Below, in pieces: positions 62,036 to 64,000 of a stretch of DNA of 64,000 nucleotides. The translations under genes and the position numbers were made by a program. This stretch comes from Chryseobacterium sp. C-71. GTDB lineage: Bacteria; Bacteroidota; Bacteroidia; Flavobacteriales; Weeksellaceae. Below the pieces are notes generated by a model, which was given only the letters and a program-made list of their open reading frames with translations, was not told the DNA's origin and ran no database searches. The DNA is taken from assembly GCF_020911865.1 (NCBI RefSeq), contig NZ_CP087131.1, positions 2,232,001-2,296,000 on the forward strand, given 5' to 3'. Numbering within the stretch: position 1 is the first letter of the stretch; each line of letters begins with the position of its first letter.

Positions 62036-62362
62036 ATGTACTTCTTTAATGAGCCAGCAGAACCATTTACATGCTTTACTTATTATGACATTCTATTTTT
62101 GTCCGTAATAATCTTTATCAACTATTTTGTTTACACTAAAAAAATTAGGGTAAAACTAAACATTGTTTCAAAGATCTTTATTTTCTTTTTGTTTTTCATT
62201 CTTATACCTTTTATTTCAAATGAAATAGAACTTCACTACGTCCATGAAAAATTTAAAATTGTAGATGGGTTTAATCTTTTGTACCTACTTTTTAAATTTC
62301 CAATTTGGTGGGTATTGGGAGCTGCAGAAATTCTATTCTTATCCAAACTACAGAAAAGATAA
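62036..62362 (+). CDS. Small membrane protein
   Basis: 108 residues, not recognised. Three hydrophobic segments: YYDILFLSVIIFINYFVYTK, IVSKIFIFFLFFILIPFIS and LLYLLFKFPIWWVLGAAEIL. ATG 62036, 11 bp after the DUF5686 stop, so possibly co-transcribed with it. Convergent with rpmA. Confidence 0.65.
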   Translation: MYFFNEPAEPFTCFTYYDILFLSVIIFINYFVYTKKIRVKLNIVSKIFIFFLFFILIPFISNEIELHYVHEKFKIVDGFNLLYLLFKFPIWWVLGAAEILFLSKLQKR

Positions 62363-62398
62363 TCATCCTTCAACTTAAAATAAATAAACACAAAAAAA

Positions 62399-62418
62399 CC
62401 TCAACAAAAATGCTGAGG
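62399..62418 (-). terminator. Intrinsic terminator after rpmA
   Basis: CCTCA (62399-62403) and TGAGG (62414-62418), extendable by two inner pairs, with seven T on the minus strand; 26 bp beyond the rpmA stop. Confidence 0.65.
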
Positions 62419-62444
62419 ATTTATTTTTATAAAACGCTTATTAA

Positions 62445-62702
62445 TTATGCGTTTGGCTCAATAGATACGTAAGATCTGTTGTTTGCTTTCTTTCTGAAAA
62501 CTACTTTACCGTCAACAAGTGCGTGCAAAGTGTGATCTTTACCCATACCCACATTGTTACCTGGGTGGTGCTGAGTACCTCTTTGTCTGATAATAATGTT
62601 ACCAGCAATAGCGTCTTGTCCACCGAAAATCTTCACACCTAATCTTTTAGAATGAGATTCTCTACCGTTTTTGGAACTACCAACTCCTTTCTTGTGTGCC
62701 AT
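62445..62702 (-). CDS. rpmA: 50S ribosomal protein L27
   Basis: 85 residues. Large-subunit protein near the peptidyl-transferase centre. The N-terminus [20 protein letters not shown] and [17 protein letters not shown] then [18 protein letters not shown] are textbook L27. The N-terminus begins directly with AHKKG, without the cleavable extension of Firmicutes. 28 bp downstream of rplU, the usual operon. Confidence 0.98.
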   Translation of the reverse strand: MAHKKGVGSSKNGRESHSKRLGVKIFGGQDAIAGNIIIRQRGTQHHPGNNVGMGKDHTLHALVDGKVVFRKKANNRSYVSIEPNA

Positions 62703-62730
62703 TTTATTTTAAGGTTTTTTGGTTTTACAA

Positions 62731-63108
62731 TTATTCTGCGCTTTCAGCGTCAGCTTTTTTAGTTGTTTTTTTAGCAGGCTTCTCTGCTTTTTTACTGTCA
62801 AATCCTGTAATACCAGTGATTTTGATCTGAGTTAAAGATTGTCTGTGACCATTTTTAACTTCATAACCTTTTCTTCTTTTCTTTTTGAAGATGATTACTT
62901 TATCAGCTTTTACGTGGTCAAGGATCTCTGCCTCTACAGTGATACCGCTTACAGCTGGGGCGCCTACAGTGATTGCTCCGTTTACAGTAAGTAAGATTTT
63001 ATCGAAAGATACTTTTCCTCCTTTGTCTCCTTTCAAACGGTTCACAAACAACTTCTGGTCTTGCTCAACTTTATATTGAAGCCCTGCTATTTCTACAATT
63101 GCAAACAT
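62731..63108 (-). CDS. rplU: 50S ribosomal protein L21
   Basis: 125 residues. MFAIVEIAGLQYKVEQDQKL, SFDKILLTVNGAITVGAP, IFKKKRRKGYEVKNGHRQSL and TQIKITGI are diagnostic. It has a C-terminal Lys/Ala tail (AEKPAKKTTKKADAESAE) beyond the usual 103 residues, as in many Bacteroidota. ATG 63106-63108, preceded by a good promoter. First of the rplU-rpmA operon. Confidence 0.98.
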   Translation of the reverse strand: MFAIVEIAGLQYKVEQDQKLFVNRLKGDKGGKVSFDKILLTVNGAITVGAPAVSGITVEAEILDHVKADKVIIFKKKRRKGYEVKNGHRQSLTQIKITGITGFDSKKAEKPAKKTTKKADAESAE

Positions 63109-63138
63109 TGTCTATAAATTTTTAGTTAATTCGAGGTG

Positions 63139-63168
63139 CAAATGTACTGATTATTTCTTTAGTAACAA
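63139..63168 (-). promoter_or_regulatory. rplU-rpmA promoter
   Basis: Minus-strand TTG (63166-63168), 19-bp spacing, TACATTTG (63139-63146): a good Bacteroidota -33/-7 match, 31 bp upstream of rplU. Confidence 0.65.
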
Positions 63169-63187
63169 CATGATTTTGAGAAATTTT

Positions 63188-64000
63188 CTACTTTCTGTGT
63201 AAATTTAATTCCAGCTGATTATTAACTGATTTATATTTTTTAGCCATTGATTCTTCAAAGAACTTTATAATTTCTGCATTATTGGTTAATTTTTTGCCGC
63301 CTTCGGTAGTCACCGTCATAGAGTTATTGGGATTAGCCAAATCAAGTTTAATGTCTTTTGCAGGATCATTTTTATAAGTCATGTATAATTTTTTATATTG
63401 AGCCGGACTCACTTTCACTCCTTCAAATTCATGTTTGGCCTCTTTTTCTAATGCCAAAATATAGTCCCACGAATGATCTTCAGCTTTCAGTTTCTTGCTT
63501 CCTTTTAGTAAAAACTGATGTGATTTTGTTTTGTCTTCCAATTTCACAATCAAACCAGGTAAACCGTGAAATTTATAAGGTCCATCCGGAAAAGGCAAAT
63601 CTTTAGAAAACCAAGCTTCCCAAATTCTTCCACCAAAATTTGCAGTCGCTTTCTGACAATTACAGTTTTCAATTTTCTGAGTTTCTGGAAGAATATTCCA
63701 TTTTAAAACTGGCGTTTCTTCCACAATCATATTGGTCTGTTCAATATTTGTAAGCCATGTCGTTTTAAAACTCGGATATGACTTTTCTATCAAATATGAA
63801 ACATTCCACTCTTCTGTAGTGGAAGAATAGCTTAAACTATTAGGAGTAGATTTCCTTTGTTCAATGATTGAATTATTTGTGATAGAATCACTCGCAAATT
63901 TTGCCTGACCATAAAAATAAGATTTCGTCGGGAAAATATCGAGATTCATAAATTCCTTTTTTAAACTGTCGGTTTTTGTGGAATCAATTCTGAACTGATA
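63188..64000 (-). CDS. GLPGLI family protein (cut by window edge)
   Basis: 271 visible codons; the frame stays open through 64000, so the N-terminus and probable signal peptide lie outside. GLPGLI family proteins are found in Bacteroidota with no known role. The name motif is in KFHGLPGLIVKLED; also EAWFSKDLPFPDGPYKF, WLTNIEQTNM and CQKATANFGGRIW. The in-frame ATG at 63947-63949 is internal, because homologous sequence (RIDSTKTDSLKKEFMNLDIF) continues before it. Confidence 0.9.
   Translation of the reverse strand, partial: YQFRIDSTKTDSLKKEFMNLDIFPTKSYFYGQAKFASDSITNNSIIEQRKSTPNSLSYSSTTEEWNVSYLIEKSYPSFKTTWLTNIEQTNMIVEETPVLKWNILPETQKIENCNCQKATANFGGRIWEAWFSKDLPFPDGPYKFHGLPGLIVKLEDKTKSHQFLLKGSKKLKAEDHSWDYILALEKEAKHEFEGVKVSPAQYKKLYMTYKNDPAKDIKLDLANPNNSMTVTTEGGKKLTNNAEIIKFFEESMAKKYKSVNNQLELNLHRK

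Overview
The window is chromosomal DNA of a low-GC Bacteroidota bacterium, most likely a Flavobacteriia member of the Weeksellaceae close to Chryseobacterium. Supporting signs are a type IX secretion sorting domain, GLPGLI, DUF5686, DUF5687 and DUF4835 family proteins, TAnnTTTG promoter elements, the bamD-rpoZ-coaBC-DUF4835-recN gene order, and weak or absent Shine-Dalgarno sites. The genus is an inference.

Layout. 1-9.4 kb: a cut-off prolyl oligopeptidase, release factor 1, a large T9SS-exported protein, an AraC regulator, and two unrelated fumarases (class I and class II) divergently arranged around a hairpin repeat. 9.4-14 kb: an ECF sigma factor/membrane antisigma-like protein/outer-membrane barrel operon, then an ABC exporter pair. 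14-20.3 kb: recN, a DUF4835 protein, coaBC, rpoZ, bamD and a TetR regulator. 20.4-23 kb: tatD-like gene, tcdA and rnpA overlapping one another, then a DUF4126 membrane protein. 23-33.4 kb: a repeat-rich acidic TPR-type protein, LptE-like lipoprotein, membrane protein, sigma-54 activator, then miaB separated from these by small accessory genes (TonB-C-terminus-like secreted proteins, a DUF1016 nuclease, and a decayed paralogue). 33.5-45.8 kb: an MFS transporter, lysA with a lysine-rich leader peptide and terminator (candidate attenuator), a DnaQ/UvrC-like fusion, a HerA-like ATPase, a persulfide dioxygenase-rhodanese/rhodanese/thioredoxin operon, an omega-amidase, a small barrel protein and rseP.

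45.8-59.3 kb is accessory. Two identical tRNA-Asn genes are followed by a mutated GIY-YIG gene, a broken third tRNA-Asn and, about 12.6 kb later, another degenerate tRNA 3' end with the same terminator. Inside lie an HU fragment, an unrecognised two-gene cassette, a complete IS3-family element, a 1.4-kb segment whose reading frames are interrupted only by TGA at glycine-like positions and have CGA/CGG at tryptophan-like positions (the pattern of NCBI genetic code 37), and a locus of cell-wall-hydrolase effectors, each followed by a lipoprotein that is a candidate immunity protein, with a truncated effector backbone at its right end. No integrase is visible.

59.4-64 kb returns to core genes: a DUF5686 outer-membrane protein, a small membrane protein, rplU-rpmA, and a GLPGLI protein cut by the right edge.

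The most unusual signal is the code-37-like segment at 51.7-53.05 kb. The effector/immunity locus and the lysA attenuator are the next best leads. Family assignments and alignments are from memory of the families; no search was run.
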